From contig JAPKAB010000008.1 in the NCBI GenBank assembly GCA_028825475.1, forward strand, positions 32,498 through 96,497: a DNA stretch of 64,000 nucleotides, read 5' to 3'. Positions 17,485 through 26,361 of this stretch are shown piece after piece (positions within the stretch are counted from its first letter, which is position 1; each line of letters starts with the position of its first letter). This DNA comes from Ascidiaceihabitans sp. GTDB lineage: Bacteria; Pseudomonadota; Alphaproteobacteria; Rhodobacterales; Rhodobacteraceae. Position numbers and translations under genes: made by a program. The notes under the pieces are model-generated. The model did no database searches. It was not told where the DNA came from and saw only the letters and a list, made by a program, of their open reading frames with translations.

Positions 17485-18209
17485 GCAAACTTACCGATAT
17501 AGCCCCACGCGACTTCTCGCTGCATCCACCGCGCATTGCGCCTGATTATCGCTCAAGCCTAAGCCGTGGTCCAATCCACAAACCGATTGGTTTCGCGACA
17601 ACGATGACTGAGGCGACGGGTCCAACATTCGGGCATGATGTTCTGGGGCCAAACGATCATGATCTTTTGATCAACCACGCGGTTGATGGCGGGTCAGCAA
17701 TTGGCCCACGCATTATGGTACACGGTGTGTTGCGTGATGCCGATGGTCGGCCTGTGCCGAACGCCCTGATCGAGGTGTGGCAGGCGAATGCAGGTGGACG
17801 TTATCGCCACAAGAAGGATGCCTACCTTGCGCCACTTGATCCTAACTTTGGTGGTTGTGGTCGTGTGATCACCGGTGAAGATGGCAGCTACTCATTCCGC
17901 ACGGTTCAGCCTGGTGCCTATCCTTGGCCCAATGGTGGCAATGATTGGCGTCCCGCGCATATCCACTTTTCTGTTTTTGGCATGGCTTTTTCCCAACGCT
18001 TGATCACACAAATGTATTTTGAGGGCGATCCCCATATTGCGCTTTGCCCGATTGCTCAATCGATCCCTGATGCTGCGGCGATTGATCGTTTGACGGCGCG
18101 GTTGGATATGGAGGCCACGGTGCCGATGGATATTCGGGCCTTCCGCTTTGATATCGTGTTGCGTGGACGCGGTGCGACTTTGTTTGAAAACCAGCTGGAG
18201 GGCACATGA
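17481..18209 (+). CDS. pcaH: Protocatechuate 3,4-dioxygenase, beta subunit
   Basis: PcaH carries the non-heme Fe(III) of the intradiol dioxygenase that opens protocatechuate to 3-carboxy-cis,cis-muconate. The four iron ligands are visible: Y108 (GGRYRH), Y147 (GAYPW), H160 and H162 (RPAHIHF). With W149 and R157 they match the spacing of the Pseudomonas putida enzyme (Y408, Y447, W449, R457, H460, H462). The N-terminal PCDO-beta extension is present (HPPRIAPDYRSSLSRGP). It overlaps the rhodanese gene and pcaG by 4 bases each. The usual neighbours pcaD, pcaC, pcaB and pcaQ are absent from the window. Confidence 0.93.
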   Translation: MSKLTDIAPRDFSLHPPRIAPDYRSSLSRGPIHKPIGFATTMTEATGPTFGHDVLGPNDHDLLINHAVDGGSAIGPRIMVHGVLRDADGRPVPNALIEVWQANAGGRYRHKKDAYLAPLDPNFGGCGRVITGEDGSYSFRTVQPGAYPWPNGGNDWRPAHIHFSVFGMAFSQRLITQMYFEGDPHIALCPIAQSIPDAAAIDRLTARLDMEATVPMDIRAFRFDIVLRGRGATLFENQLEGT

Positions 18210-18769
18210 TGGCGAAGCTGTCAGAAAGCGCGTCCCAAACTGCGGGCCCATATGTTCACATCGGTTGCGTCCCTGAGTTTGCTGGACTTGAACGCGGCTA
18301 TCACAGCCAACTGGGCACAAGTTTGCGAGCCGATTTGACGGGCGATCCTATCACTGTTCGAGGTCGCATTATCGATGGGATGGGTGATCCTGTTCTGGAT
18401 GGTTTGGTTGAGATTTGGCAACCTGACGGCGCGGGCACGTTCCACACAAACGGCAAAGGGTTTGGCCGTGCGCCATCTCATGCTGAAACAGGTGAGTTTG
18501 TGATCGAGACCGTCATGCCCGGTGCCGCCATTGATCAAAATGGCACTTTGCAGTCGCCGCATCTTGCATTGTGGATTGTTGCGCGTGGGATCAATGTAGG
18601 GCTGCATACGCGGGCTTACTTCTCAGACAACGTGGCTGACGATGATCCAATATTGTCTATGATTGAGCCGACACGTCGCACGACGTTGATCGCGCAAAAG
18701 GGTTCAAACGGATATCAGTTGGATATCCACCTTCAAGGTGAAAACGAAACGGTGTTCTTTGATGTCTGA
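18206..18769 (+). CDS. pcaG: Protocatechuate 3,4-dioxygenase, alpha subunit
   Basis: PcaG is the partner subunit of PcaH. The 187-residue sequence has the intradiol dioxygenase fold without the iron ligands, with SASQTAGPYVHIG at the N-terminus and GLVEIWQPDGAG near residue 68. Two adjacent ATGs (18206, 18209) are possible starts behind a GGAGG. The gene overlaps pcaH and the downstream BKACE gene, which supports fixed stoichiometry and co-expression. Confidence 0.92.
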   Translation: MMAKLSESASQTAGPYVHIGCVPEFAGLERGYHSQLGTSLRADLTGDPITVRGRIIDGMGDPVLDGLVEIWQPDGAGTFHTNGKGFGRAPSHAETGEFVIETVMPGAAIDQNGTLQSPHLALWIVARGINVGLHTRAYFSDNVADDDPILSMIEPTRRTTLIAQKGSNGYQLDIHLQGENETVFFDV

Positions 18770-19595
18770 AGTTGCTGGAAAACCCTGCATCCTATGCTGT
18801 GCAATCACAGGATCGGTGCCAACGAAGGCAGCTAACCCTGCTGTCCCAATCAGCATTTCTGAACAAGTAGAAAGCAGTCATGCCGCGGTTGAAGCAGGGG
18901 CCAGCATTATCCACGCCCACGTGCGTAATGCTGACGAAACACCCAGCAGTGACCCAGACAAATTTGCAGAGCTGCAGGAGGGGTTAAAGAAACATTGTCC
19001 TGACGTGATCATCCAGTTCTCGACAGGTGGCCGTTCCGGTGCAGGGCAAGAGCGTGGCGGCATGTTGTCTTTGCGCCCGGACATGGCATCCTTGTCTGTT
19101 GGCTCAAACAACTTCCCATCACGGGTTTATGAAAACCCACCTCTGCTGGTGGAGTGGTTGGCGTCTGAAATGGTGAAGTATGAAGTTATGCCCGAGATCG
19201 AAGCGTTTGATCTGAGCCACATCTTAAAAGCGATTGAGATGGAACAGGCAGGTTTGATCCATAACCGTTTGTACGTTCAATTCGTGATGGGTGTTAAAAA
19301 CGCGATGCCTGCGGATAAAACGGTCTTTGATTTTTACGTGAAAATGATGGCAGACCGCGCGCCTAATGCACCTTGGTGCGCTGCAGGGATCGGACCAAAC
19401 CAGATCGTTGTGAATGAGTGGGCAATTGCTGCAGGTGGCCATACGCGCGCTGGTTTGGAAGACAACGTGCGCCTCAATCGCGAAACGCTTGCGCCGTCGA
19501 ATGCGGCATTGATAGCGCGTGCTGCTGACGTGTGTGCGCGCTATGAACGTCCTGTGGCAACACCACTCGAAGCACGCGCGCTGTTAGGCCTTTAA
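18762..19595 (+). CDS. Beta-keto acid cleavage enzyme (BKACE, DUF849 family)
   Basis: The family condenses a beta-keto acid with acetyl-CoA to give acetoacetate and a new CoA thioester; the founding member Kce acts on 3-keto-5-aminohexanoate. The 277-aa protein has the zinc-binding HAH motif at residues 51-53 (ASIIHAHVR) and a later conserved NEWAI..GGHTRAGLEDN segment with a glutamate expected to complete the metal site. The start at 18762 overlaps the pcaG stop by 8 bases. Family members are known to use beta-ketoadipate among other substrates; co-transcription with pcaHG suggests that here, but the specificity residues were not analysed. Confidence 0.85.
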   Translation: MSEVAGKPCILCCAITGSVPTKAANPAVPISISEQVESSHAAVEAGASIIHAHVRNADETPSSDPDKFAELQEGLKKHCPDVIIQFSTGGRSGAGQERGGMLSLRPDMASLSVGSNNFPSRVYENPPLLVEWLASEMVKYEVMPEIEAFDLSHILKAIEMEQAGLIHNRLYVQFVMGVKNAMPADKTVFDFYVKMMADRAPNAPWCAAGIGPNQIVVNEWAIAAGGHTRAGLEDNVRLNRETLAPSNAALIARAADVCARYERPVATPLEARALLGL

Positions 19596-19621
19596 TTTTT
19601 ATACCCTAATAGTTTGGTCGC

Positions 19622-20815
19622 TTAGGTGACCAAACCACGCTGCTGAAAACGCTCTTCTTTCCACGTTTCGTTGTTCAAGATGTCTTCAAGTTTTGAAACA
19701 GCGCGCAGGATATCGTTTTCGTCATTGAACAGCGGCGCAATGCCAAAGCGCATGATGTTGGGCGCGCGGAAGTCTCCGATTACCTTTTCTGCGATCAATG
19801 CCTGCATGCATGCAAACCCATGTTCGAATTCAAATGACACGTGGCTGCCGCGCTGATCCGCATTGCGTGGGCTGGCAAGGGTCACGCCTGCGCAACGCTT
19901 TTCGACCTCTGCGATGAACAGCTCTGACAATACGATCGAGCGTGCGCGCACATCATTCATGTCTGCGTGGTCCCACACGTCTAGGGCTGCGGAAAGCAGG
20001 CTGAAGGCTGCAATGGAGGGTGTGCCAATACGCAATCGTTCGATGTTTTCTGCTGGGCGGTACGACAGATCAAATGCGAATGGGGCGGCGTGGCCGTGCC
20101 ATCCTGCTAGGGCTGGCTCAACATCGTTATGAAGGCGTTCAGCGACATAGATGAATGCGGGGGCACCGGGACCACCGTTGAGGAACTTGTAAGTACAACC
20201 AATCGCGAAATCAGCATCTGCTGCGATAACATCTACAGGCACGGCACCTGCTGAGTGTGCCAAATCCCAAACAACGACCGCGCCAATAGAATGTGCCTTG
20301 GCGATGATCTGTGCCATGTCGTGTTTGTAACCGGTGCGGTAATCCACCTCGGTCAGCATGACCACGGCAACTGTTTCATCGATCTGCGCCAAAACGTCCA
20401 ATGGATCAGGTGTGCGCAAGTCGTAGCCATCATTCTTTAGCTTCATCAGCCCTTCGACCATATACAGATCGGTGGGGAAGTTTCCGTTATCGGACAGGAT
20501 CACACGACGATCCGGAACCAGCGCAAGACCCGCCGCAACCGCCTGAAACACTTTGATCGACAATGTGTCGCCCAAAACGGTTGTTCCCTCTGGCGCGCCA
20601 ATCAATTTGCCCACGCGGTCGCCGATGGTGTTAACCTGTGTGAACCACCCCTTGGTGTTCCACCCCTTGATCAACTCGGTCTTCCATTCGTCATTTAGGA
20701 AGTTCACGATTGAAGCCTCACAGCCGCGCGGCATTGGCCCCAATGAGTTGCCATTGAGGTATGTCATTCCTTCGGGAATGTGGAACATTGCGCGGGTTTT
20801 ACTGAAATCGGTCAT
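19622..20815 (-). CDS. kynU: Kynureninase
   Basis: Kynureninase splits L-kynurenine to anthranilate and alanine with PLP. The 397-residue protein has the aminotransferase-V fold, with the segment VVWDLAHSAGAVP at 182-194 and the PLP lysine K210 in TYKFLNGGPGAPAF. The start at 20815 has a SD (AAAGGAC); the frame continues upstream to 20893 without support. It converges on the BKACE gene, with only 26 bases between stop codons. No kynA/kynB genes are nearby. Confidence 0.93.
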   Translation of the reverse strand: MTDFSKTRAMFHIPEGMTYLNGNSLGPMPRGCEASIVNFLNDEWKTELIKGWNTKGWFTQVNTIGDRVGKLIGAPEGTTVLGDTLSIKVFQAVAAGLALVPDRRVILSDNGNFPTDLYMVEGLMKLKNDGYDLRTPDPLDVLAQIDETVAVVMLTEVDYRTGYKHDMAQIIAKAHSIGAVVVWDLAHSAGAVPVDVIAADADFAIGCTYKFLNGGPGAPAFIYVAERLHNDVEPALAGWHGHAAPFAFDLSYRPAENIERLRIGTPSIAAFSLLSAALDVWDHADMNDVRARSIVLSELFIAEVEKRCAGVTLASPRNADQRGSHVSFEFEHGFACMQALIAEKVIGDFRAPNIMRFGIAPLFNDENDILRAVSKLEDILNNETWKEERFQQRGLVT

Positions 20816-20917
20816 GGGCTTGTCCTTTGGGCTGGGGCATCCGCTCGCGTGCTGCGTTGAACAAGTGCTACAAAGTTGTTTGACTATTATCAATTCGCAA
20901 TGTCGTCTATGAGACGA

Positions 20918-22450
20918 TCAGACCTGGTCGACGATCTTAAATGCAGCTCTAATTTGGGCATCTTGATCAGCATTCAGGTATTCAGGGCGATGGCTGTCCA
21001 ATATCTCTTGGGCTCTAGTCTTGGCGCGGTCCCAAGCATCCAGCGCACCGTTTTCTGCCCATGTGCGAGGCTGTTCGCGGTCCGCCAGCTTGGGGTAGTG
21101 GTAATCGCGTTCCATCGCTTTGTAAGTATGATCGGCTCCTAGAAAGTGACCATCTCCAAGGATGGCTGCGCATATGGCATCAAAGCCAAGGTTTTCCTCA
21201 GATACTTCAACACCGCGCATGGTGCGGTATGTCATGGCGTGCATTTCATCGTCCAAAATAAACGCCTCAAAACTGACGCCTAGCAGCGCAGCCGTCATGC
21301 CGGAACTTTCGTAGATCAGGTTCCCGCCAGCAAGGGCGGCTGCCAAGCTGGTCATCGCTTTTTCAACGCCGTATTGCGCATCGATCGCTTTGGCATCTGT
21401 CATTGAACACGCCACACCCGATGGCAGACCAAGCCAATTTGAAAGCTGGGCAGAGGCGGCATTGAGTAATGTCGTTTCGCCACCACCACCTGCAAATGCC
21501 CCGCTGCGTAGATCGATGACCAAGGGCCAGTTGGAAAACACCATCGGGAAACCCGGGGAAATGACATTTACCATCACAAGGCTGGCCAGTGTTTCGGCCA
21601 ACGATTGCGCAAGGAAACCTGCCATTGTTGCAGGGGCTGTCGCCCCCGCTTGGGCTGCAGTGATGCACGACATTGGGATGTTATGTTTGATGCATTCATA
21701 GACCACTTCGACGGCATCTTCGCCAAAGCGCATTGGAGATATAACCGGGCTGATGTGGGTTTTTAGGAAGGGACGTTTGGCGAATTTACCCTCACCACCC
21801 GCCGCGATATCCAGCATTTTGACGATGGGATCGACGTGTTCTGCGATGGTGAATGCAGTGGCAACTGGTTTCGTCGTATTGCGCATAAGGGCGTAGGCGG
21901 TGTTCACATCAAGGTCGAAATTGTCGGGTAAGTCGGTTGCGATACAGCAGCGAGTGAACCATGCGACGTTGTCGAGCGTGTCTTGAAGGCGGGTAAAGTC
22001 GTGCAGGTCTTTGAGCGTCGATGGGCGGTATAGGCCGGTCTCCATGTCCAGCGTGTTTACTGCGGCACCACCAGTTCCAAAGTAGACTTTGTCGCCACCC
22101 ACTTCGATGGAACGATCAGGGTCACGGCCGTGCAGCACAAAGGTTTTAGCGGACATCGCAATCGCATCTTCGACCAGTGCGTTGGGGAAACTGACGCGCC
22201 CGTTGTCCGTCGCGATCGCCCCCGCCGCAACCAAATCGTCACGCAGTCTATCGGGAACTTCACCCATTCCTAGATCACTCAAGAGGCGTAGGGCCGTTTG
22301 ATAAATGTCCTTCAAATCAGCTTCACTTAAGGGGCGATATTGCCCACCAATTTGTCCGGCAGGTGCTGGATTGACCTTTGGTGGAGCCGCGCGTTGAGCC
22401 AAGCGGTGTTGGCGTCCTGAGCGTCGGGACTTTGGCGGTGTTTTTGACAT
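20918..22450 (-). CDS. MttB-family methyltransferase (non-pyrrolysine type)
   Basis: A 510-residue member of the trimethylamine methyltransferase (MttB) superfamily, recognised from PFLKTHISPVISPMRFGEDAVE, the ITAAQAGATAPAT region and the C-terminal DRDYHYPKLADREQPRTWAENGA-like pattern. No in-frame TAG is present, so it belongs to the non-Pyl branch, which includes glycine betaine and other quaternary amine methyltransferases acting through a corrinoid protein. No corrinoid protein gene is nearby. The basic, proline-rich N-terminus (about residues 1-40) is unusual. It diverges from a DMGDH-like flavoprotein gene, pointing to methylamine or betaine breakdown. The substrate is not known. Confidence 0.85.
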   Translation of the reverse strand: MSKTPPKSRRSGRQHRLAQRAAPPKVNPAPAGQIGGQYRPLSEADLKDIYQTALRLLSDLGMGEVPDRLRDDLVAAGAIATDNGRVSFPNALVEDAIAMSAKTFVLHGRDPDRSIEVGGDKVYFGTGGAAVNTLDMETGLYRPSTLKDLHDFTRLQDTLDNVAWFTRCCIATDLPDNFDLDVNTAYALMRNTTKPVATAFTIAEHVDPIVKMLDIAAGGEGKFAKRPFLKTHISPVISPMRFGEDAVEVVYECIKHNIPMSCITAAQAGATAPATMAGFLAQSLAETLASLVMVNVISPGFPMVFSNWPLVIDLRSGAFAGGGGETTLLNAASAQLSNWLGLPSGVACSMTDAKAIDAQYGVEKAMTSLAAALAGGNLIYESSGMTAALLGVSFEAFILDDEMHAMTYRTMRGVEVSEENLGFDAICAAILGDGHFLGADHTYKAMERDYHYPKLADREQPRTWAENGALDAWDRAKTRAQEILDSHRPEYLNADQDAQIRAAFKIVDQV

Positions 22451-22544
22451 AGTATCCCTTGGGCTCATACGTGCGCAGCGCTTCAGTATAGACTAGGAAG
22501 AAGCTGAATTGATGAAGCAATGGCTTTCTTATAGATTAACCTAC

Positions 22545-22562
22545 TCGAAATATTGGTTTCGA
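22545..22562. promoter_or_regulatory. Inverted repeat in the mttB-like/DMGDH-like divergent promoter region
   Basis: TCGAAA and TTTCGA are separated by 6 bases midway between the two divergent genes. Its symmetry and place suggest an operator shared by both promoters. No regulator gene is adjacent. The 190-base interval otherwise holds AT-rich sequence and a possible plus-strand -35 (TTGACG near 22587). Confidence 0.35.
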
Positions 22563-22641
22563 TGAATTGAGAATAAAAAATTTGCGATTGACGAAAGGTT
22601 AGGTTTTCAGATCAGTCGGGACAAACGAAAGGAATTCAAAG

Positions 22642-25077
22642 ATGAAAACGCAGACACGTGTTGTTGTTATTGGTGGCGGTATTGCTGGCTGCTCAACCCT
22701 GTATCATTTGACCCAAGAGGGCATGACAGATGTTGTATTGGTTGAACGCAACGAGCTGACATCAGGCACAACATGGCACTCTGCGGCGCAGGTTACGAAT
22801 TTTGGCATGAACCAAACGATGGTTGGCCTTAAGACGCACTCGATCAACCTCTATAAAGATCTGGCTGCTGATCTTGAATATCCGGTGAACTACAATCATG
22901 GGGACGGGGGCATCCGTCTTGCCAACACTGAGGAGCAGATGGAGGGCTATCGCCACTTTGCCTCGATGGCTCGTGGCATGGGCGTTGAGTTTGAAGTGAT
23001 CGATGCCGCCGAATGTGCCCGCCGGCATCCATTGATTTCGACCGATAATCTGATCGGTGGTCTTTGGGATGGCAGCGACGGTGATATCGACCCTGCTCAA
23101 CTGTGTCAGTCACTGGCGCGCCGCGCCCGCAAAGCGGGGGCGGAAGTGTACCGCAACACGCCAGTGACGGGGTTGACCCAACACAAAGACGACAGCTGGA
23201 CGGTCCACACGGAACATGGGGACATCGACTGCGAAATCGTAGTGAACGCCTGTGGCTACCGCGTGAATGAGGTTGGCGCGATGATGGGTGTACACCACCC
23301 CGTCATGTCTATGGAGCACCAGTATTTTGTGACCGAAGACATCCCGGCAATTGCTGAGGCAGGTCATCGTATGCCGCTGCTGCGTTGCCCCATCAGTGAC
23401 TACTATTGCCGTCAGGACAAGAACGGCTTGCTGGTCGGGTTCTACGAGCAAGATTGCAAAACATGGGGCATGGACGGGATCGATCCACATTTCGTTAACG
23501 CCCTTTGCCCTGATGATTTAGACCGCGTGACGGACGTGCTGGAAGGGGCCTTTGCCCGCATGCCTGCGCTGACTGAAGTGGGTATTCATACAATCGTAAA
23601 TGGCCCTATCACCTATACAATTGACGGTGCACCGCTGGTTGGCCCAATTCCTGGCAAACGCAATGCGTTCTGTATCATTGGTCTGCGTGCAGGCCTGGGC
23701 GAGGGTGGCGGCCATGGCTGGCTATTGGCCCAACAGATCGTACACGGCGAAGCGTGCTATGACACATGGTGTATCGATCCGCGCCGTTTTGCGGGGCACA
23801 CAAATGTTGAACTCACCGCGCTGAAAGCGATTGAGGATTACCAAAACGAATTCCGCTTCCATTTCCCGAATGAACATCGCCCTGCTGGTCGCATGGCCAA
23901 GACCACACCACTGACCCCTGTCATGGCGGCTGAGGGTGCTGAGTTTACTGTTGTGAATGGTTGGGAACGGGTTGAGTTCATCAAGCCCACACCAGATTTC
24001 AAAGTCACCCACAGCTACCGTTTTGACGAAAGCTTTGACGTGGTCAAAGGCGAGGTTGAGGCCGTGCAAAACGCCGTTGGCCTTTGCGAGGTTAATGGTT
24101 TTAATCGCTACGAAATTACAGGGGCTGATGCACAAAGCTTCCTTGATCGGATGATTTGTGGACGTCTGCCAAAGAAGGCGGGCAAGGTTGGTTTGGCCTA
24201 TCTGTTGAACGAACACGGTATGCTGAAATCCGAGGCAACGATTGCGAATATTCCCGCATCCGATCGTGGACCTGATCGTATCTGGTATGGGTCAGCGGCT
24301 GCATCGGAATCCCATGACATGGATTGGTTGATAAAGAATTTGGGCGCTGATGAAGATGTGCAAATCAAATCGCTGACCAATGACCAAACCATCCTTGTTC
24401 TCGCAGGTCCAAAAGCGCGTAATGTCCTAAGTGCCGTCAGCCGTGATGATTGGTCCAAGGAGGGTTTTCCTTGGCTGTCTGTGCGTGAATGTTTCATCGG
24501 ATTTTCACCGGCTACCGTGATGGGCGTTAGTTTCTCAGGGGAGTTGGCCTATGAAATTCATATTCCAAATGCTTCCCTCTATGCCGCCTACCTTGCGCTG
24601 CGTGATGCTGGCAATGCACATGGGTTGAAACTGTTCGGGGCGTTGGCTGTTGAATCCATGCGCCTTGAAAAAGGGTACCTGCATTGGAAGGCTGATATTC
24701 TGACAGAATTCAATCCATTCGAAACTTGTTTGGATCGATTTGTGCAGATGGATAAGGCCGATTTCGTTGGCAAAGCAGCCTTGATGGAACAGCACGCTGA
24801 GGGGCCGCGCAAACAGCTTGTTACCCTGACGCTTGATAGCACTGTGGCACCTGCACATGGCGGGGCTTCGGTGATGGTTGAGGGTGCGGTTGTTGGTACT
24901 GTGACCTCTGGTGGATGGGGCTATCGCGTTGGGCAAAACCTGGCCTATGCCTTTGTTGATCCGGACATGGCGCAGGTAGGGACAACGTGCGAAATCGACG
25001 TGCTTGGGCATTTGATCAAAGCATCGGTGTCGCCCATGGGTTCCTATGATCCGACAATGGCGTTGGTGCGGGGCTAA
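22642..25077 (+). CDS. FAD oxidoreductase-GcvT fusion (dimethylglycine/sarcosine dehydrogenase type)
   Basis: An 811-residue, two-part enzyme. The N-terminal DAO-type flavoprotein has the dinucleotide motif GGGIAGCS at 11-18 and TSGTTWHSAAQ at 40-50, where H46 matches the histidine that binds FAD covalently in dimethylglycine dehydrogenase. From about residue 430 the protein is GcvT-like, passing the formaldehyde unit to tetrahydrofolate. Such enzymes demethylate dimethylglycine, sarcosine or related secondary and tertiary amines. The start has a GAAAGGAA SD. Divergence from the MttB-like gene suggests the two act in sequence on one methylated amine, but the substrate is inferred. Confidence 0.88.
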   Translation: MKTQTRVVVIGGGIAGCSTLYHLTQEGMTDVVLVERNELTSGTTWHSAAQVTNFGMNQTMVGLKTHSINLYKDLAADLEYPVNYNHGDGGIRLANTEEQMEGYRHFASMARGMGVEFEVIDAAECARRHPLISTDNLIGGLWDGSDGDIDPAQLCQSLARRARKAGAEVYRNTPVTGLTQHKDDSWTVHTEHGDIDCEIVVNACGYRVNEVGAMMGVHHPVMSMEHQYFVTEDIPAIAEAGHRMPLLRCPISDYYCRQDKNGLLVGFYEQDCKTWGMDGIDPHFVNALCPDDLDRVTDVLEGAFARMPALTEVGIHTIVNGPITYTIDGAPLVGPIPGKRNAFCIIGLRAGLGEGGGHGWLLAQQIVHGEACYDTWCIDPRRFAGHTNVELTALKAIEDYQNEFRFHFPNEHRPAGRMAKTTPLTPVMAAEGAEFTVVNGWERVEFIKPTPDFKVTHSYRFDESFDVVKGEVEAVQNAVGLCEVNGFNRYEITGADAQSFLDRMICGRLPKKAGKVGLAYLLNEHGMLKSEATIANIPASDRGPDRIWYGSAAASESHDMDWLIKNLGADEDVQIKSLTNDQTILVLAGPKARNVLSAVSRDDWSKEGFPWLSVRECFIGFSPATVMGVSFSGELAYEIHIPNASLYAAYLALRDAGNAHGLKLFGALAVESMRLEKGYLHWKADILTEFNPFETCLDRFVQMDKADFVGKAALMEQHAEGPRKQLVTLTLDSTVAPAHGGASVMVEGAVVGTVTSGGWGYRVGQNLAYAFVDPDMAQVGTTCEIDVLGHLIKASVSPMGSYDPTMALVRG

Positions 25078-25105
25078 GGCCCGCATCACGCGAAACGATG
25101 CGCCT

Positions 25106-26239
25106 TCAGTTCAAGCTGCGCAACAGTTCTGGTGAGGGTGTGCCAGTTGCGGTCAAACCGCGACTGGCCTGATAGGCGCGGATCGCTTTTTCCGAATTTG
25201 GACCAATCACGCCATCCGCGCCATCGGTATCAAACCCATTGGCGGTCAGTCGTTTTTGCAAAGCGATCCTGTTGTCTTTGGTTAGGCCGTTTTTATCGGG
25301 TGGAAAGCTGGCGCGCAAAGGTCCACCACCGTCAATTCGATCCGCGAGATGCCCCACACCAATCGCGTAGGCATCTGAGTTGTTGTAGCGCTTGATAGCA
25401 CGAAAATTTTCAGTCACAGCAAACTTTGGGCCACCAGCTTGGGGTTGGATCACATTGCCGTCTGAGCTGCTAGTTTCCGCGCCCCAGCTTGCACCGCGCG
25501 CCCAGCCATTGCGCTGAAGGTAGGCGGCGGTTGAGGCCAGCGCATCTGTCGGATCTTCCGACCAAATATCGCGACGACCATCGCCGGTGAAATCAACGGC
25601 GAAGGCTTGATACGATGTAGGGATGAATTGGGTGTGACCCATTGCGCCAGCCCAACTGCCGGTCATTTTTGAGGCTGGAATGTCTCCACTCTGAATGATC
25701 TGAAGGGCTGCGATCAATTGTTTTTCAAAGAACGACCCACGCCGTCCATCAAAGGCTAAAGTCGACGTGGCAGAAATGACCGAAACGTCGCCGCGTCGTT
25801 CGCCAAAGAAGCTTTCCAATCCCCAGATGGCCGCGATGATTTCTGCGTCTACGCCGTATTTGGATTCAAGTGTATTTAATGTTCCGCGGTGTCTGGCAAA
25901 CGCAGCGCGCCCTTTGCTCACACGTTCGTCAGAGGCTGCAATGGATAAATAGTCTTCGAGGGTGCGTTTGAATTCGGTTTGGTTTCTGTCGCGTTTTACC
26001 ACACCGGGTAAGTACCCTGTGTTTCGAAAGGCCTTGCGCAATGTGGAGGCGGAAATGCCTTTGGATTTGGCGCGTGGATAAAAATTACGCACCCATGCGT
26101 TGTAGGCACCGTTGGATACGGGGCGCAAGTCAGAGGTCACAGATTTTGCACGTGCGGGGCCTGAAGCCACCGCGCTTGTGCATCCTGATAATCCCAGCGC
26201 CGCAACGCTAAGTGCAAAGGTCCGTCTGTTAATATGCAT
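25106..26239 (-). CDS. Lytic murein transglycosylase (MltB family) lipoprotein
   Basis: A 377-aa precursor that cuts peptidoglycan to 1,6-anhydromuropeptides. It has a twin-arginine-like start (NRRTFALS), lipobox LGLSGC with lipid-attachment C20, an SLT_2/MltB domain with catalytic E142 in WGLESFFGERRG and the GHTQFIPTSY segment, and a C-terminal peptidoglycan-binding domain (about 315-377, GADGVIGPNSEKAIRAYQ). The ATG at 26239 is preferred, since an upstream GTG at 26251 overlaps the AGAGGTGA Shine-Dalgarno. The gene converges on the DMGDH-like gene. Confidence 0.9.
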   Translation of the reverse strand: MHINRRTFALSVAALGLSGCTSAVASGPARAKSVTSDLRPVSNGAYNAWVRNFYPRAKSKGISASTLRKAFRNTGYLPGVVKRDRNQTEFKRTLEDYLSIAASDERVSKGRAAFARHRGTLNTLESKYGVDAEIIAAIWGLESFFGERRGDVSVISATSTLAFDGRRGSFFEKQLIAALQIIQSGDIPASKMTGSWAGAMGHTQFIPTSYQAFAVDFTGDGRRDIWSEDPTDALASTAAYLQRNGWARGASWGAETSSSDGNVIQPQAGGPKFAVTENFRAIKRYNNSDAYAIGVGHLADRIDGGGPLRASFPPDKNGLTKDNRIALQKRLTANGFDTDGADGVIGPNSEKAIRAYQASRGLTATGTPSPELLRSLN

Positions 26240-26361
26240 TGGGCTGCTCACCTCTTATCATTGTTTTGCGGACCCTATCGCGCTGAGGGTGTTCCCGCAA
26301 ACCGCGAACCAATGTGATGCTTACCCAATCGGCCAGAAATTGCCAATTTGACGTACCAGCC

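Noticed and set aside
20918..22450. Possible pyrrolysine (in-frame TAG) in the MttB-like gene
   Set aside because: The frame is continuous with no internal stop, so it is the non-Pyl branch.
22451..22641. Glycine riboswitch before the GcvT-containing gene
   Set aside because: No tandem aptamer pattern is visible; only an inverted repeat and AT-rich sequence.
23110..24216. Several minus-strand open frames within the DMGDH-like gene
   Set aside because: They are shadows of a continuous, well-conserved coding sequence on the plus strand.
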